From the NCBI GenBank assembly GCA_900100835.1, contig FNCM01000002.1:62001-126000 (forward strand): a stretch of DNA of 64,000 nucleotides. The letters run 5' to 3'. The notes below the pieces were generated by a model. That model did not search any database. It saw only the letters and a program-made list of their open reading frames with translations, and had not been told where the DNA came from. Below, piece after piece: positions 33,400-43,011 of this stretch (position 1 is its first letter; each line of letters opens with the position of its first letter). Source of the DNA: Selenomonas sp. WCT3. Its GTDB lineage: Bacteria > Bacillota > Negativicutes > Selenomonadales > Selenomonadaceae. The position numbers and the translations under genes are program-made.

Positions 33400-34587
33400 T
33401 TATTTGCCCTCCGTCAAACCAATTTCTTCATCGGTCAGATAGCAGGAGGGGTCCGATTCCCAGAAATCGCCCGTGACCGCTTCGGCCCGGGTGCGGAAGT
33501 TGCCATTGCAGTTGTCGAGCCATTTACATTTCGCACAGCGTCCCTTGAGCAGTGGCTTGCGGTCTTTGAGCCCTGCCATAATCGGGTTCGATACATCCGA
33601 CCAGATGTCGCCGAATTTGCGTTCCCGCACATTCCCGAAGGTATGATGCTGCGTGAACTGGTCCGGATGAACATAGCCTAGCGGATCGACTTCGCCAAAG
33701 GCAATGCCCGAGCGATTGCCGCCATTCATGGCGATGTACTTCTTAATCTGTGCCGCAGTCTCATCTTCACCAGCCGCCAATGCCTTGAGGTACATATAGA
33801 CGCCATCGCAGTGATTATCAACCGTCAAGATTTCTTTTTCGAGGCCCCGCTCTTCAAAATCCTTCGTACGGCGAATGATGATGTCCATAGCATGGCGGGA
33901 TTCTTCCGGCGTAACATCCTGATCCACCATATGCTCACCGCGGCCAGAATAAACCAGATGATAGAAACAAACGCGATTAATATTTTCGCGTTCGATAAAA
34001 TCAAAGATATTATCGAGCTCCTGGATGTTATGATGATTAATCGTGAAACGAAGTCCGACACGCTGACCTACAGCGACACAATTCTTAATGCCTGCCATCG
34101 CCTTTTCATAGGCCCCCTCAACACCACGGAATTTATCGTTGACATCTTTCAGGCCGTCCAGCGAGATACCGACATAGCCCACGCCAATATCTTTGATACG
34201 CTGAGCCACTTCCCGCGTAATCAAAGTACCGTTTGTCGAAAGCGTCGGACGGACGCCCTTTTTCTGTGCATACTCGGCCAGCTCGAAAAAGTCTGGCCGG
34301 ATGAGCGGCTCCCCACCTGAGAACAGCAAAACCGGCACTTTGAAATCTGCCAAATCATCGATGAACTTCTTGGCTTCCTCGGTTGTCAGCTCGTTCTGGT
34401 ATTTCGATGCATCCGATCCCATATAGCAATGCATGCATTTGAGGTTGCAAGTCTTGGTGGAGTTCCAGACAACCACCGGGCCCATCCCCTCTGCTGCACC
34501 ATTTCTCATCGAATGCGCATTCTTGGTATAGCGCAAATTGTCCCCAAAATACTCGCGCGCAAATAACAGCTTCGTTACACTAATCAT
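33400..34587 (-). CDS. NirJ1/AhbC-like radical SAM protein
   Basis: The 395-residue protein has GPVVVWNSTKTCNLKCMHCY (radical SAM cysteines), LLFSGGEPLIRPDFFELAEY, STNGTLITREVA, and a C-terminal SPASM-like end CAKCKWLDNCNGNFRTRAEA. It resembles NirJ1, close to AhbC, which removes acetate side chains from didecarboxysiroheme. With the partner at 32397 it could make heme or a related tetrapyrrole from siroheme. It follows a TetR gene by 41 bases on the same strand. Confidence 0.82.
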   Translation of the reverse strand: MISVTKLLFAREYFGDNLRYTKNAHSMRNGAAEGMGPVVVWNSTKTCNLKCMHCYMGSDASKYQNELTTEEAKKFIDDLADFKVPVLLFSGGEPLIRPDFFELAEYAQKKGVRPTLSTNGTLITREVAQRIKDIGVGYVGISLDGLKDVNDKFRGVEGAYEKAMAGIKNCVAVGQRVGLRFTINHHNIQELDNIFDFIERENINRVCFYHLVYSGRGEHMVDQDVTPEESRHAMDIIIRRTKDFEERGLEKEILTVDNHCDGVYMYLKALAAGEDETAAQIKKYIAMNGGNRSGIAFGEVDPLGYVHPDQFTQHHTFGNVRERKFGDIWSDVSNPIMAGLKDRKPLLKGRCAKCKWLDNCNGNFRTRAEAVTGDFWESDPSCYLTDEEIGLTEGK

Positions 34588-34627
34588 TACTTCCTACACT
34601 CCTAAAACATCTAAACACACAATCCAA

Positions 34628-35233
34628 TTATTTTCTCAACCGAATGCCATCAAGAATCAACCGCGTCTTCATCTCAATATTTTCCTGAAACGATATATTC
34701 AGTTTGCTAAGCGCTGCTGCCTGATAAATGGAATGGAACATCTCCGCAATAAGCTCTGGCGGTACGTCCTGACGAATCTCTCCGCGTTCCTGTCCTTCCC
34801 GCAGGATGCGCTCGTAAAGGCCCTTAAAGCCAGGGGATGCTACTTTGGGCTGCTTATCGCTGCCCTCTGGAAGTCCCGAGTGCTCTGCTGCCGAAATAAA
34901 CAGCGGCAATACATAACGGTTTTTATCCAAAAAGCACGCGGTAATACGGCAGCCAGCCTCCAAAAGTTCATCGGCTGGACGATTTGCCGCTTTGAGCTCC
35001 CGCAAAGCCTCAGCCACCTCGGTTACCATCTGCTGTATCAATTGTACGAGAATCTCTTCTTTGGACTGAAAATAATTATAAAAAGTTCCGATTCCCAAAT
35101 CTGCCGCGTTCATGATATCTGCCACCGAGGTTTCCTTGAACCCTTTTTGGCTGAACTGCTCTACCGCTGCATCGAGTATCGCCTTGCGGGACTGCAATTT
35201 TTTGCGTTCCCGACGCCCCATTTTCTCCTCCAT
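34628..35233 (-). CDS. TetR-family transcriptional regulator
   Basis: 201 residues with the TetR helix-turn-helix at about 15-60 (RKAILDAAVEQFSQKGFKET, IMNAADLGIGTFYNYFQSKE) and a helical ligand-binding domain. It is the first gene of the operon with the two NirJ-like enzymes, so it probably represses its own operon and responds to a tetrapyrrole or related compound; that is inference. The ATG at 35233 lies eight bases after AGGAG. Confidence 0.88.
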   Translation of the reverse strand: MEEKMGRRERKKLQSRKAILDAAVEQFSQKGFKETSVADIMNAADLGIGTFYNYFQSKEEILVQLIQQMVTEVAEALRELKAANRPADELLEAGCRITACFLDKNRYVLPLFISAAEHSGLPEGSDKQPKVASPGFKGLYERILREGQERGEIRQDVPPELIAEMFHSIYQAAALSKLNISFQENIEMKTRLILDGIRLRK

Positions 35234-35390
35234 CTCACTCGCTCCTATCCTAAGGCATTTCGTATTGATATATCGTTTGATTTATCTTTTCCTATTCTAT
35301 TATATCGAAAAATTATCGTAGTGAAAAGATAAAAATGAACTATATTCATATTTCGTGAAATCTTAGCAAAAATCCTTCTTTCTGCATAGT

Positions 35391-35426
35391 AAAAACCGGA
35401 CCCATCCTAACGACGAATCCGGTTTT
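35391..35426 (-). terminator. Terminator of the galactanase gene
   Basis: AAACCGGA (35393-35400) pairs with TCCGGTTT (35418-35425); on the minus strand it is followed by TTTTTACT. Confidence 0.75.
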
Positions 35427-35456
35427 CTTGTCATTTTTGACTTGTCAATTGACCGG

Positions 35457-37313
35457 TCAATCCTGACGATAGAATTTGAAATTATCTGCTGAGCCCCATT
35501 TATCTGGCTTGCCCTGCATTTCAAGACCAACCACAGCTTTGCCGCCTTTGATCTCAACATCCGTTATCTTTACGGTCTGCCATTTATTCCAACCATTATT
35601 GGTGATTGGCACTGTCTTCTTCTCCCCATTGTCACCAATGACAAAAAGCTGGAACTTCGAATCATCATATTTTCCCTGCGAGCTGACCTGAACCGTGTAT
35701 TTTCCATCAGTAAGGCCAGTGACTTCCTGACTCATGGTGAAGTGGTAATTGCCACCACCCCAATAGTGCATGGAACCCTGCCCCTTGGCATCGCCTTTGC
35801 CACTGGTCGGCGTAACCGTCCATTTATCGCCTTCGACCGTCCAGCCGGCCAAGGACATCGTCTCGAAATCACCATTTTTCAGGAGATTTGCCTTAGGCTT
35901 TATCTCAATATCACAGTCAACAGACTGACCAATTGCTGGGATTTTTCCCGTTACCGTGTAATCGCCATCTTGGTCAAAAACAGGGGCTGCATTTTCCCAT
36001 GAAATCGGCAGCGTCTCCATATGATCATCCGAAAAAGTAACCAGGACCTGCTCCGGCAGGGAAACTGGAATACCGGCACTGCCCTGTGCATCAAGGTAAT
36101 CAATATCGCTTACCTTGATTTGCTCAGATTTCAAGCTATAGTCCGTAACATCGCGATAGACATTCCACGATTCCAGCGCCTTGCCATCCTTATCGAACAT
36201 CGCAAGATTTTCCCAGTTGTTGCCAGCACCAGCTTTCCAGCCAGCCCCTGGCACGGCATACCAGTCTGGTTCCCAATAGAACATTCCCAGTCCACGGCCA
36301 TTTGGAACGCTTGCTAAATCATTCATGACGCCACGCAGTCCTGATGCCTGCCCCTGTACGGTAGCGGCAAAATTCGAACGGCGTTCCTCAGCCTTGCCAT
36401 AATGATTTTTTTCCATATCGTAGTTATCCGTAGTGAAACCATAAGCGGTCTCCGCCACTACTACGTCTTTGCCATAACGCGTGGCCATGTCATCAAGATT
36501 CTTCTGAAGTGCCGCGAGGGAACCATGCCAGAACGGGTAATAGGAAAAACCGATAACGTCAAAATCATTGACGCCATTATCCTTCACCAGGCGGTCGAAG
36601 AACTTGCGATACATCCCATTATCTGCACCATCCGGCAGATGGATCATCAGCTTAATCGAAGGATCGATGTCGCGAACCGCCTTGAGGCCGCTGGACATGA
36701 GCTCCGCAAAAGCCTTGCCATTGTCATTGCTCGGCAGCTTGCCGATTGGCCACATCATACCATTGTTGATTTCGTTGCCAATCTGAATCATATCCGGCGT
36801 AGCGCCCTGACTCTGGAAGTTCTTTACGACCTTTTGCGTGTACTCATAGACATGCTGTACCAGCTGGTCTTTGTTATCCTTTTTCCAAGCATTCGGCGTA
36901 TACTGCTGCAGCGGGTCCGCCCAGCCATCGCTGTAATGGAAATCCACCAAGACCTTGAGCCCTAACGCCTTTGCACGCTTCGCGAGTTCGACGGCCCGAG
37001 CTTCATCGGTATTGCCACCGCCGCCCAAGACACCGTGTTTGGGATCATTCCAGATGCGAACGCGAATCCAATTGACGCCATGATTCTTCATGATCTGAAG
37101 CTCATCCATCTCCGTACCATCGGTATCGTAGAATTTTGCCCCCAGCGATTCCATCTCCGGCAGCATAGATACATCGGCACCCTTGATAAAATCCTCACGC
37201 AATCCCGGAATCGGATTGACCTGCACAGCAGCCTCCGACGAGGAAAATCCAAAGCAAAATGTGCCCGCAGCCAATGCCGAAAGCATCAGCGATTTCAACA
37301 TCGTTTTTTTCAT
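35457..37313 (-). CDS. GH53 endo-beta-1,4-galactanase with C-terminal binding module
   Basis: The secreted 618-residue enzyme cuts beta-1,4-galactan side chains of pectin. Signal peptide (LSALAAGTFCFGFSSSEA). The GH53 catalytic domain spans about 40-400: FIKGADVSMLPEMESLGAKF, WIRVRIWNDP, DFHYSDGWADP, acid/base Glu in IQIGNEINNGMMW and nucleophile Glu in VVVAETAYGF. A bacterial Ig-like domain follows (about 410-480), then a C-terminal domain NLLKNGDFETMSLAGWTVEG like CBM61, which binds galactan. It is the last gene of the module that starts with the binding protein at 42487. Confidence 0.92.
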   Translation of the reverse strand: MKKTMLKSLMLSALAAGTFCFGFSSSEAAVQVNPIPGLREDFIKGADVSMLPEMESLGAKFYDTDGTEMDELQIMKNHGVNWIRVRIWNDPKHGVLGGGGNTDEARAVELAKRAKALGLKVLVDFHYSDGWADPLQQYTPNAWKKDNKDQLVQHVYEYTQKVVKNFQSQGATPDMIQIGNEINNGMMWPIGKLPSNDNGKAFAELMSSGLKAVRDIDPSIKLMIHLPDGADNGMYRKFFDRLVKDNGVNDFDVIGFSYYPFWHGSLAALQKNLDDMATRYGKDVVVAETAYGFTTDNYDMEKNHYGKAEERRSNFAATVQGQASGLRGVMNDLASVPNGRGLGMFYWEPDWYAVPGAGWKAGAGNNWENLAMFDKDGKALESWNVYRDVTDYSLKSEQIKVSDIDYLDAQGSAGIPVSLPEQVLVTFSDDHMETLPISWENAAPVFDQDGDYTVTGKIPAIGQSVDCDIEIKPKANLLKNGDFETMSLAGWTVEGDKWTVTPTSGKGDAKGQGSMHYWGGGNYHFTMSQEVTGLTDGKYTVQVSSQGKYDDSKFQLFVIGDNGEKKTVPITNNGWNKWQTVKITDVEIKGGKAVVGLEMQGKPDKWGSADNFKFYRQD

Positions 37314-37332
37314 TTTCCTACCTCACCAAACA

Positions 37333-39036
37333 TCAGAAGCTATACGACAATGCGGCCAGCAGGATATCATCATAACGGCCAAAAGTACCGTAATCCCCAT
37401 CGCCCCAGTGCTTATCATACGGATTGAGTTTATAGTAAGCCAGCTCAAAGTTGGTATTGGACGCCAGCATAATCTGTGTACCAAGCCCCCAACCGCGGGT
37501 ACCATTCCCCCAGCGGTTATCGCCGCCCTTGAAGGAGCTGTTGCCGCCGGCAAAATTAAGGTGATGGCCCCAGAATACTGAATCAACCGAAGCATTGCCC
37601 AGCGCTACATAATCCGCATAGACTTTCCAGGACCCCGGCTTATTCCAATCCATTTTGCCATAGGTAAGACGTGTCCAGAAACCATTTTTATTGATACGGG
37701 CATTTCTCGCATCTCCCGTCACCGAGTTGCCCGTGATATTATTGCGGACCCCCTCAGCAATGAGGTTGACCTTGTTGGAAAGCTGGGTATTGACACCAAT
37801 GGCAATCTGATTGAACTTATAGTCTTTTTCATCCCATTTCGAGATCGTAGTTGTCGTCGCACCATTGAGCTTCTCCTTCAAATTCCCATCAGACGTATCC
37901 AAAGCAAAATTCATGCTTTGCTTATCCTGTTCGCTCCAGCCATAGCCCATTACCGTTCCATCGTCTGCCGTCCAGGATTTGCCCTCCATCCAATAATCAT
38001 GACCATCGGTTCCCTTTACCGTCGCGTTTTCATCTATTCTCGTGTACGTATAATCCAAGCTTGTATTAAACCTAGAGCTGTGTGCCTTCAATTTATCCGT
38101 CGTATGCAGCATTGCCACCGTGAACTTCGTAGCCTTGCTAGCCTTGTACTCGGCATTGGCAAAATATGCCGGCATATTCACATCATGCCAGCCTTCGGCT
38201 GCCATATCGCCCCATCCAGCCATGAGATTAAACCGCGGGCCGAACTCATGGGATACATAGGCACCGTCCATGGAGTTCTCCCACCACAAGAGGCCCTGGC
38301 CAAGGTTAAACTCATTGCGGCCTACTACCAGCGTCGTACCGGCATTCTTCCACTTCAGGCTCAGTTTATCGAGGCGTACCGAGTTCTGGTTGCGATCACT
38401 ATTGTCCCAAGAGTTAAGATTCGCATTTGCCGGCGTATTATCATACTGGGCACCGCTATGGACAAAGGACGAATCCTCATATTTCAAACGGCCATCTACT
38501 ACGAGGTTCTTAGCCGGTTCCGCATACATCCCCAGACGCAAGCGTTTCTCGAACTGCTTTTCTTTGCCCGCCTGCGGATTTCCCCAATAAGTATTGGGAT
38601 GCGTCATCTTATTATCCTTGTTCTGGAAGAAACGGATGCGGGCATCGCCATACCACTTAAAGCTGGACTGCGTCTTTTTGAGATAATTCACATCTTCTTC
38701 CACCGCCGTCAGCCGGTCATCAATGTCGCTGAGCTCGCTGGCAAATTCGCGTTTAAGTTTACGAATCGCACCTTTATCCGCTGGTTTTGCCTTGTCGAAG
38801 TTCGCCATTGCCTTAGCGACAATTTCTGCCATCTCATAACGGTTCAACGTACGATTGCCATGGAAATAACCATTATCGCCCTCAATAACACCATCTTTGG
38901 CCAGCATAGTCACGGCATCATAAGCCCAGTGATCCTGCGGGAGATCCTTAAACGGATTCTTAGCGGCATAACCTGTCGCCGAAGACGTCATAGCCACCGT
39001 GGTGAGCAGTGCTGCGGTAAGAACTTTTTTATTCAT
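37333..39036 (-). CDS. SLH-domain outer-membrane porin (OmpM/Mep45-like)
   Basis: The 567-residue protein has a signal peptide, one SLH domain (about 26-75: NPFKDLPQDHWAYDAVTMLA, NRYEMAEIVAKAMANF), a coiled-coil stalk (about 92-122: IRKLKREFASELSDIDDRLT) and a large beta-barrel ending in LLAALSYSF with a terminal Phe. In Negativicutes such proteins tie the outer membrane to cadaverinated peptidoglycan through the SLH domain and form pores. Placement 20 bases upstream of the galactanase suggests a pore for galacto-oligosaccharides. Acidic, Asn- and Trp-rich barrel. Confidence 0.9.
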   Translation of the reverse strand: MNKKVLTAALLTTVAMTSSATGYAAKNPFKDLPQDHWAYDAVTMLAKDGVIEGDNGYFHGNRTLNRYEMAEIVAKAMANFDKAKPADKGAIRKLKREFASELSDIDDRLTAVEEDVNYLKKTQSSFKWYGDARIRFFQNKDNKMTHPNTYWGNPQAGKEKQFEKRLRLGMYAEPAKNLVVDGRLKYEDSSFVHSGAQYDNTPANANLNSWDNSDRNQNSVRLDKLSLKWKNAGTTLVVGRNEFNLGQGLLWWENSMDGAYVSHEFGPRFNLMAGWGDMAAEGWHDVNMPAYFANAEYKASKATKFTVAMLHTTDKLKAHSSRFNTSLDYTYTRIDENATVKGTDGHDYWMEGKSWTADDGTVMGYGWSEQDKQSMNFALDTSDGNLKEKLNGATTTTISKWDEKDYKFNQIAIGVNTQLSNKVNLIAEGVRNNITGNSVTGDARNARINKNGFWTRLTYGKMDWNKPGSWKVYADYVALGNASVDSVFWGHHLNFAGGNSSFKGGDNRWGNGTRGWGLGTQIMLASNTNFELAYYKLNPYDKHWGDGDYGTFGRYDDILLAALSYSF

Positions 39037-39078
39037 TTTTCCTCCTAATCCCTAAAACCTTACTTCTTTTATTCTAAA

Positions 39079-39120
39079 GATGCACCGAAGCCACTTTGTG
39101 GAGTTTCGCTCTGATGCATC
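39079..39120 (-). promoter_or_regulatory. Branched hairpin in the porin leader
   Basis: On the minus strand GATGCA...TGCATC enclose inner stems CGAA/TTCG and CCAC/GTGG. It occupies the 109-base gap between the chemoreceptor and the porin gene and could be a processing or stabilising element that raises porin expression. Confidence 0.35.
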
Positions 39121-39145
39121 CTAGCAACCTGTATCATAGCTTTTC

Positions 39146-41203
39146 TTAAAGTTTAAACAAAGCGACATTTTCATGCAGTTCATCTGCCATCTGCGCCAGC
39201 GTCTGGCTAGCATCAGCGATTTCATGAACCGCCGCTGTTTGCTCCTCCGTAGTCGCGGAAACAGTCTCAGCCTGCTGCGCCGTCTGCTGGCTGGCGTTCT
39301 TCATCGTACGGACATTATCGTCAATGGTCTCGCCACTCTTTGATACGCGCTGTACCGCCTGATTTATGCCATCAAGCTGCCCCGATACCTCATCGACAAT
39401 CGCCACGATACTCTTGAACGCTTCCCCAGTCGACAGAATCGACTCCGTACCACTTTTGACCTCTTCATCACCAGCCTGGATACCAGCTACTACCGTCTGC
39501 GTATCCTGCTGAATCATCGCAATGAGGTCCGCAATCTGCTTCGCTGCCCGCTGGCTGGACTCAGCCAGTTTTCTGACCTCATCAGCCACTACCGCAAACC
39601 CGCGTCCGGCATCACCTGCACGCGCCGCCTCAATGGCCGCATTGAGCGCCAAGAGATTTGTCTGCTCGGCAATATCCGAAATCGTATCCACAATATTGCC
39701 AATTTCATCGGAACGCTTGCCAAGCTCCATAACCATACGCGTCGATTCCTCAGTAGTCTCCGCAATGCGCTTGATCTGGCTGATGGCCTTATTCAGCTGA
39801 TCGCCGCCAGCCTGTGCAACCGATGCCGCTTCATGCCCCTTATCGGCTGCCTGTCGCGTACGCTTGGTAATATCCTCAATATTCGTATTGAACTGTTCCA
39901 TTGCCTCAGTCGTGCTATTCACAGCCTCGAGCTGCTCGGATGCCCCGGCAGCTACAGCGGTAATGGCATCAGCAATCTGACTCGATGCCTGCGCGGACTG
40001 TCCCGTCGTAGCATTAAGCTCCTCTACCGAAGCCGCCAGACTTTCCGCTGACGTGCGTACCGTCTGGATTACCTTACTCACATCTTTGCGCATCGACTGC
40101 ATCGCCTCGGCCAAACGCCCCAACTCATCGTCAGACTTCGTTTCGTTCTCATACTCCCGGAAGTCTCCCGAAGCCAGCCGGTGCATCTCATCCATCATGC
40201 CCTTGAGCGGTTTGGTAATGACATTGATTGCCACCGTAATACCAATCGAGATAAGGATAAGCAGCAGCAAGGAAATCCCCGCCATAATCATCAAGGCATT
40301 CATCGCTGGTGCAAAGAGCTCATCTTCATAAGCAATCGTCGCCAAGCTCCACCCCGTTCCCGGCACCGGATAGTAAATGGCAATCATCTTCTCGCCAGTG
40401 CTCTGCGTATAGCGGAACATATCGGCACGGCCGGATTGCATCTTTTTGCCGAGCTCCTTGACGGCTGGATCATCCATATCTTCAATTTTTTTATTCAGCA
40501 CCATGTCACGATTTGGACTGTAAAGATAGGTACCATCCCCAGCAATAAGGATGCTATAGCCATTATCGCCGAAATGAAGGGCCTTTACCTTGTCTTCGAC
40601 CTCATTCAGCGTAACTTCCGCAGTGACCATACCCACACGATGGCCATCGGACGCCTTTAATGCCGAAGCGACGACAAAAACAACATTGCCGGCTTTATCA
40701 AATTCTGGCTTCGTAATGATCTGATCCGAATCGCCTTTGACCACATCGGCATAGGCAGCCAAATTTTTGACATTTTCCGTACCCGGACCATTCTTGCCCA
40801 TTTTTAGCAAATTGCCATTTCCATCCAGTGGCACATAGCCAATATTATCATACGACCGCACAAACTGCTCCTTCATGAGCTTCCAGCGCGGCTCATTGGC
40901 CTTCTGAATGGCAGAACTGTCACTGCCAGCACTCATATACGCTGGCGTCGACTGCTGTGTTTCCAGCTTGCGCTCATTCATCCAGTTTCCGATGGAGTCC
41001 GTAGTATCCTGCGTACCAACGATAGCACTGTCGAGGAGCTGCCGCTCAAGGACGCCATCCATATAGCGATAAATCACTCCGGAAAGAACCACCAGACCAA
41101 CAGCTACGATTGGCAAAACCAGCAGGAGCAATTTCATCCGGATTGATTTCGCTCCCAGCGTTGAAACTCCGACTAAGCGATTCATGATTTTTTCTCTTCT
41201 CAA
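39146..41203 (-). CDS. Methyl-accepting chemotaxis protein with Cache sensor
   Basis: The 685-residue receptor has a membrane helix at about 24-45, a periplasmic double-Cache domain (about 50-290: [40 protein letters not shown]), a second helix (about 300-330), HAMP, and the signalling domain with tip [20 protein letters not shown]. The start is probably TTG at 41203, ten bases after AGGAGG; the ATG at 41185 has a poorer site. It begins 16 bases after the stop of the sugar-binding lipoprotein, which may be its ligand presenter. Confidence 0.9.
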   Translation of the reverse strand: MRREKIMNRLVGVSTLGAKSIRMKLLLLVLPIVAVGLVVLSGVIYRYMDGVLERQLLDSAIVGTQDTTDSIGNWMNERKLETQQSTPAYMSAGSDSSAIQKANEPRWKLMKEQFVRSYDNIGYVPLDGNGNLLKMGKNGPGTENVKNLAAYADVVKGDSDQIITKPEFDKAGNVVFVVASALKASDGHRVGMVTAEVTLNEVEDKVKALHFGDNGYSILIAGDGTYLYSPNRDMVLNKKIEDMDDPAVKELGKKMQSGRADMFRYTQSTGEKMIAIYYPVPGTGWSLATIAYEDELFAPAMNALMIMAGISLLLLILISIGITVAINVITKPLKGMMDEMHRLASGDFREYENETKSDDELGRLAEAMQSMRKDVSKVIQTVRTSAESLAASVEELNATTGQSAQASSQIADAITAVAAGASEQLEAVNSTTEAMEQFNTNIEDITKRTRQAADKGHEAASVAQAGGDQLNKAISQIKRIAETTEESTRMVMELGKRSDEIGNIVDTISDIAEQTNLLALNAAIEAARAGDAGRGFAVVADEVRKLAESSQRAAKQIADLIAMIQQDTQTVVAGIQAGDEEVKSGTESILSTGEAFKSIVAIVDEVSGQLDGINQAVQRVSKSGETIDDNVRTMKNASQQTAQQAETVSATTEEQTAAVHEIADASQTLAQMADELHENVALFKL

Positions 41204-41218
41204 GGGTATCCCGCCTCC

Positions 41219-42487
41219 TTACTCGCCAGCCTTGAGGCCTGTCGCTTCAGCGATTTCCCGGACCGCTGCGTCCAGCGACGACTTTACATCTTTTCCCGCA
41301 ATAACATTCTGGATTAGTTCCTTCGTAGCCTTGCTGCTATCAAGCGATATCGGGCCACGGTGCAAGGGCTGAATCTCCTCGGCCACCTTGGCAAACATCG
41401 TGTAGATGGCAAAACCAAAATAGTCATCACTCTTCTGGAATTCCTGGCTCTTATAAATTGGAGTATAAGCCGGGAACAATCCATGCTTCAGGGCGATAGC
41501 CTCGCCCTCATCGGTGTTCTCGCAGAATTTCACAAATTCAATAGCCGCCTCTTTATGACGGGAATTGGCCGCAATCGCCACCACCGATCCGCCAGCATTC
41601 GCAGCACGAACACCACCTTTTTCGATAGCCGGCAGCGGCATAATCTTCCATTTTCCCTTTTGGTCTGGCAATGACGAAGAAATATTTCCCGCAAACCAAA
41701 CACCATAAGGAACAGCAGCAATCTGACTGCGCTTCATAGCCATCAGTCGGCCATCCCAGTCGCCGACATTTTTCAGCACGCCTTCTTTTATCATGCGCTG
41801 CATGAGTTCCATGGCTTTCTGCCCCTCGGCAGAATTCAAAACGATCGTTTTATCGTCCTGCGATACGTAGTGTCCACCAGCTTGGTTGAGCAGCTGGTCG
41901 TAAAAATCCGTATCCTCAGCGGTTCCCAACATGACCGTCTCGCCACCTGTCGCCGCCGATAACTTCTTACCCGCAGCAATTAAATCCTCCCACGTCTCAA
42001 TCTCATCGACCTTGATCCCAGCCTTGTCAAAAAGATCGGAACGGTAAAATAACGCCGCCGGTCCCATATCGGTAGGAACGCCATAAATTTTGCCATCTTT
42101 CGTTACCGCTTCCCAGGATGCCGGTACAAAACGATCGCGACTATCCTCAAAGTCACTGCTTAAATCCAGGAATGCGTCCTCGTTGCGATTGAGGAACGTT
42201 GAAAAATCCCGATTCTGGAATACCATTACATCCGGCAAATCCGTACCAGCCGTAAGACGCGGCATAATACGCGTATAACTCGAATCCACCGTCTGTACAT
42301 CCACTTTGATATCCGGATGCACTTTCTCAAAGGCGGCTGCCTGTTCCCGGAACGTATCGGCTGCAGTATTCCATCCCACTACTGTAATCCGTGTGCTCCG
42401 CTCAGCCTGTTTCCCACAGCCAACAGCCAACGCTGCCAGCATACAGACCATAATCAGACACATAAGCCTTCTGAGTCTTTTTTGCAT
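41219..42487 (-). CDS. Extracellular solute-binding lipoprotein (family 1, sugar)
   Basis: The 422-residue protein has a lipobox LAALAVGCGK at about 18-27 and a family 1 sugar-binding fold (RITVVGWNTAADTFREQAAA, DLPDVMVFQNRDF, DGKIYGVPTDMGPAALFYRS, the late NAGGSVVAIAANSRHKEAAI). Such proteins usually feed an ABC importer, but no permease or ATPase gene is near; the next gene is a chemoreceptor. With the porin and GH53 galactanase downstream, a galacto-oligosaccharide ligand is likely. It is the first gene of the module. Confidence 0.88.
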   Translation of the reverse strand: MQKRLRRLMCLIMVCMLAALAVGCGKQAERSTRITVVGWNTAADTFREQAAAFEKVHPDIKVDVQTVDSSYTRIMPRLTAGTDLPDVMVFQNRDFSTFLNRNEDAFLDLSSDFEDSRDRFVPASWEAVTKDGKIYGVPTDMGPAALFYRSDLFDKAGIKVDEIETWEDLIAAGKKLSAATGGETVMLGTAEDTDFYDQLLNQAGGHYVSQDDKTIVLNSAEGQKAMELMQRMIKEGVLKNVGDWDGRLMAMKRSQIAAVPYGVWFAGNISSSLPDQKGKWKIMPLPAIEKGGVRAANAGGSVVAIAANSRHKEAAIEFVKFCENTDEGEAIALKHGLFPAYTPIYKSQEFQKSDDYFGFAIYTMFAKVAEEIQPLHRGPISLDSSKATKELIQNVIAGKDVKSSLDAAVREIAEATGLKAGE

Positions 42488-42546
42488 AAGTCTCTTCTCC
42501 CTCTACTATGAAATTGTACTCTTCCTTACATCTTATGAGCAGGCCA

Positions 42547-42575
42547 ATTTTACCACAAATAAACTCGCAAGTAAA
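42547..42575 (-). promoter_or_regulatory. Putative promoter of the galactan module
   Basis: On the minus strand TTTACT (42575-42570) and TAAAAT (42552-42547) are 17 bases apart. An imperfect palindrome ACTCGCAAGT (42563-42572) overlaps the -35 box and might be an operator. The rest of the 325-base gap 42488-42812 is AT-rich, with only the tRNA promoter besides. Confidence 0.4.
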
Positions 42576-42749
42576 CAATCAAATCGCGCTTATTTATATG
42601 CATATGTAATCATATATTATTATTTTCTCGTAATTGATATAAAAACTACTCTTTCTACCTAAAATTGGCCCAAACACGATAACTATTCCCCAACAAGACA
42701 CTACATTTTTCATTCTAAAACTTTTTCCAAAACTTTTTTCAAAAAAGCG

Positions 42750-42778
42750 TTGACAACACATATACACCATGATATTAT
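42750..42778 (+). promoter_or_regulatory. Promoter of tRNA-Arg
   Basis: TTGACA (42750-42755) and TATTAT (42773-42778) are 17 bases apart; the tRNA starts 35 bases downstream. Confidence 0.7.
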
Positions 42779-42812
42779 AATATACGTTGATTGCGAGAGC
42801 GAACAACACCAT

Positions 42813-42890
42813 GACTCAGTAGCTCAGCTGGATTAGAGTATTTGACTACGAATCAAAGGGTCGGGGGTTCGAGTCCCTCCTGGGTCACCA
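42813..42890 (+). tRNA. tRNA-Arg (ACG)
   Basis: The acceptor stem GACTCAG pairs with CTGGGTC (one G-T pair), the anticodon loop CTACGAA gives ACG, the T loop is TTCGAGT, and CCA is encoded. The A34 is expected to become inosine. Confidence 0.94.
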
Positions 42891-42901
42891 TTTGAATGAT
42901 G

Positions 42902-42934
42902 AAGTCTTATCGCGCGAGCGATAAGACTTTTTTG
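42902..42934 (+). terminator. Terminator of tRNA-Arg
   Basis: AAGTCTTATCGC pairs perfectly with GCGATAAGACTT, followed by TTTTTT. Confidence 0.92.
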
Positions 42935-42955
42935 CATAACGCTTTTGTTTTTATA

Positions 42956-43001
42956 AACGAGGGGCGGTCAAAGGATTTTCTTCCTTTGACCGCCCCTCGT
43001 T
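42956..43001 (-). terminator. Long hairpin terminator of the SGNH gene
   Basis: A perfect 19-base stem (42956-42974 with 42983-43001, core GAGGGGCGGTCAAAGG) with loop ATTTTCTT. On the minus strand TTTATAAAAAC follows. The stem is unusually long for a terminator. Confidence 0.75.
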
Positions 43002-43011
43002 TATTCTACTT

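Noticed and set aside
35234..35360. TetR operator palindrome upstream of the tetR-nirJ operon
   Set aside because: The region is AT-rich with several short ATATC/GATAT elements, but no inverted repeat stands out from background.
37918..39048. Open frame of 376 codons opposite the SLH porin
   Set aside because: Antisense shadow; the sense strand encodes a clear signal peptide, SLH domain and barrel.
42594..42812. 72-codon open frame upstream of tRNA-Arg
   Set aside because: It runs through the tRNA promoter in AT-rich DNA, lacks a ribosome site and has an unlikely composition.
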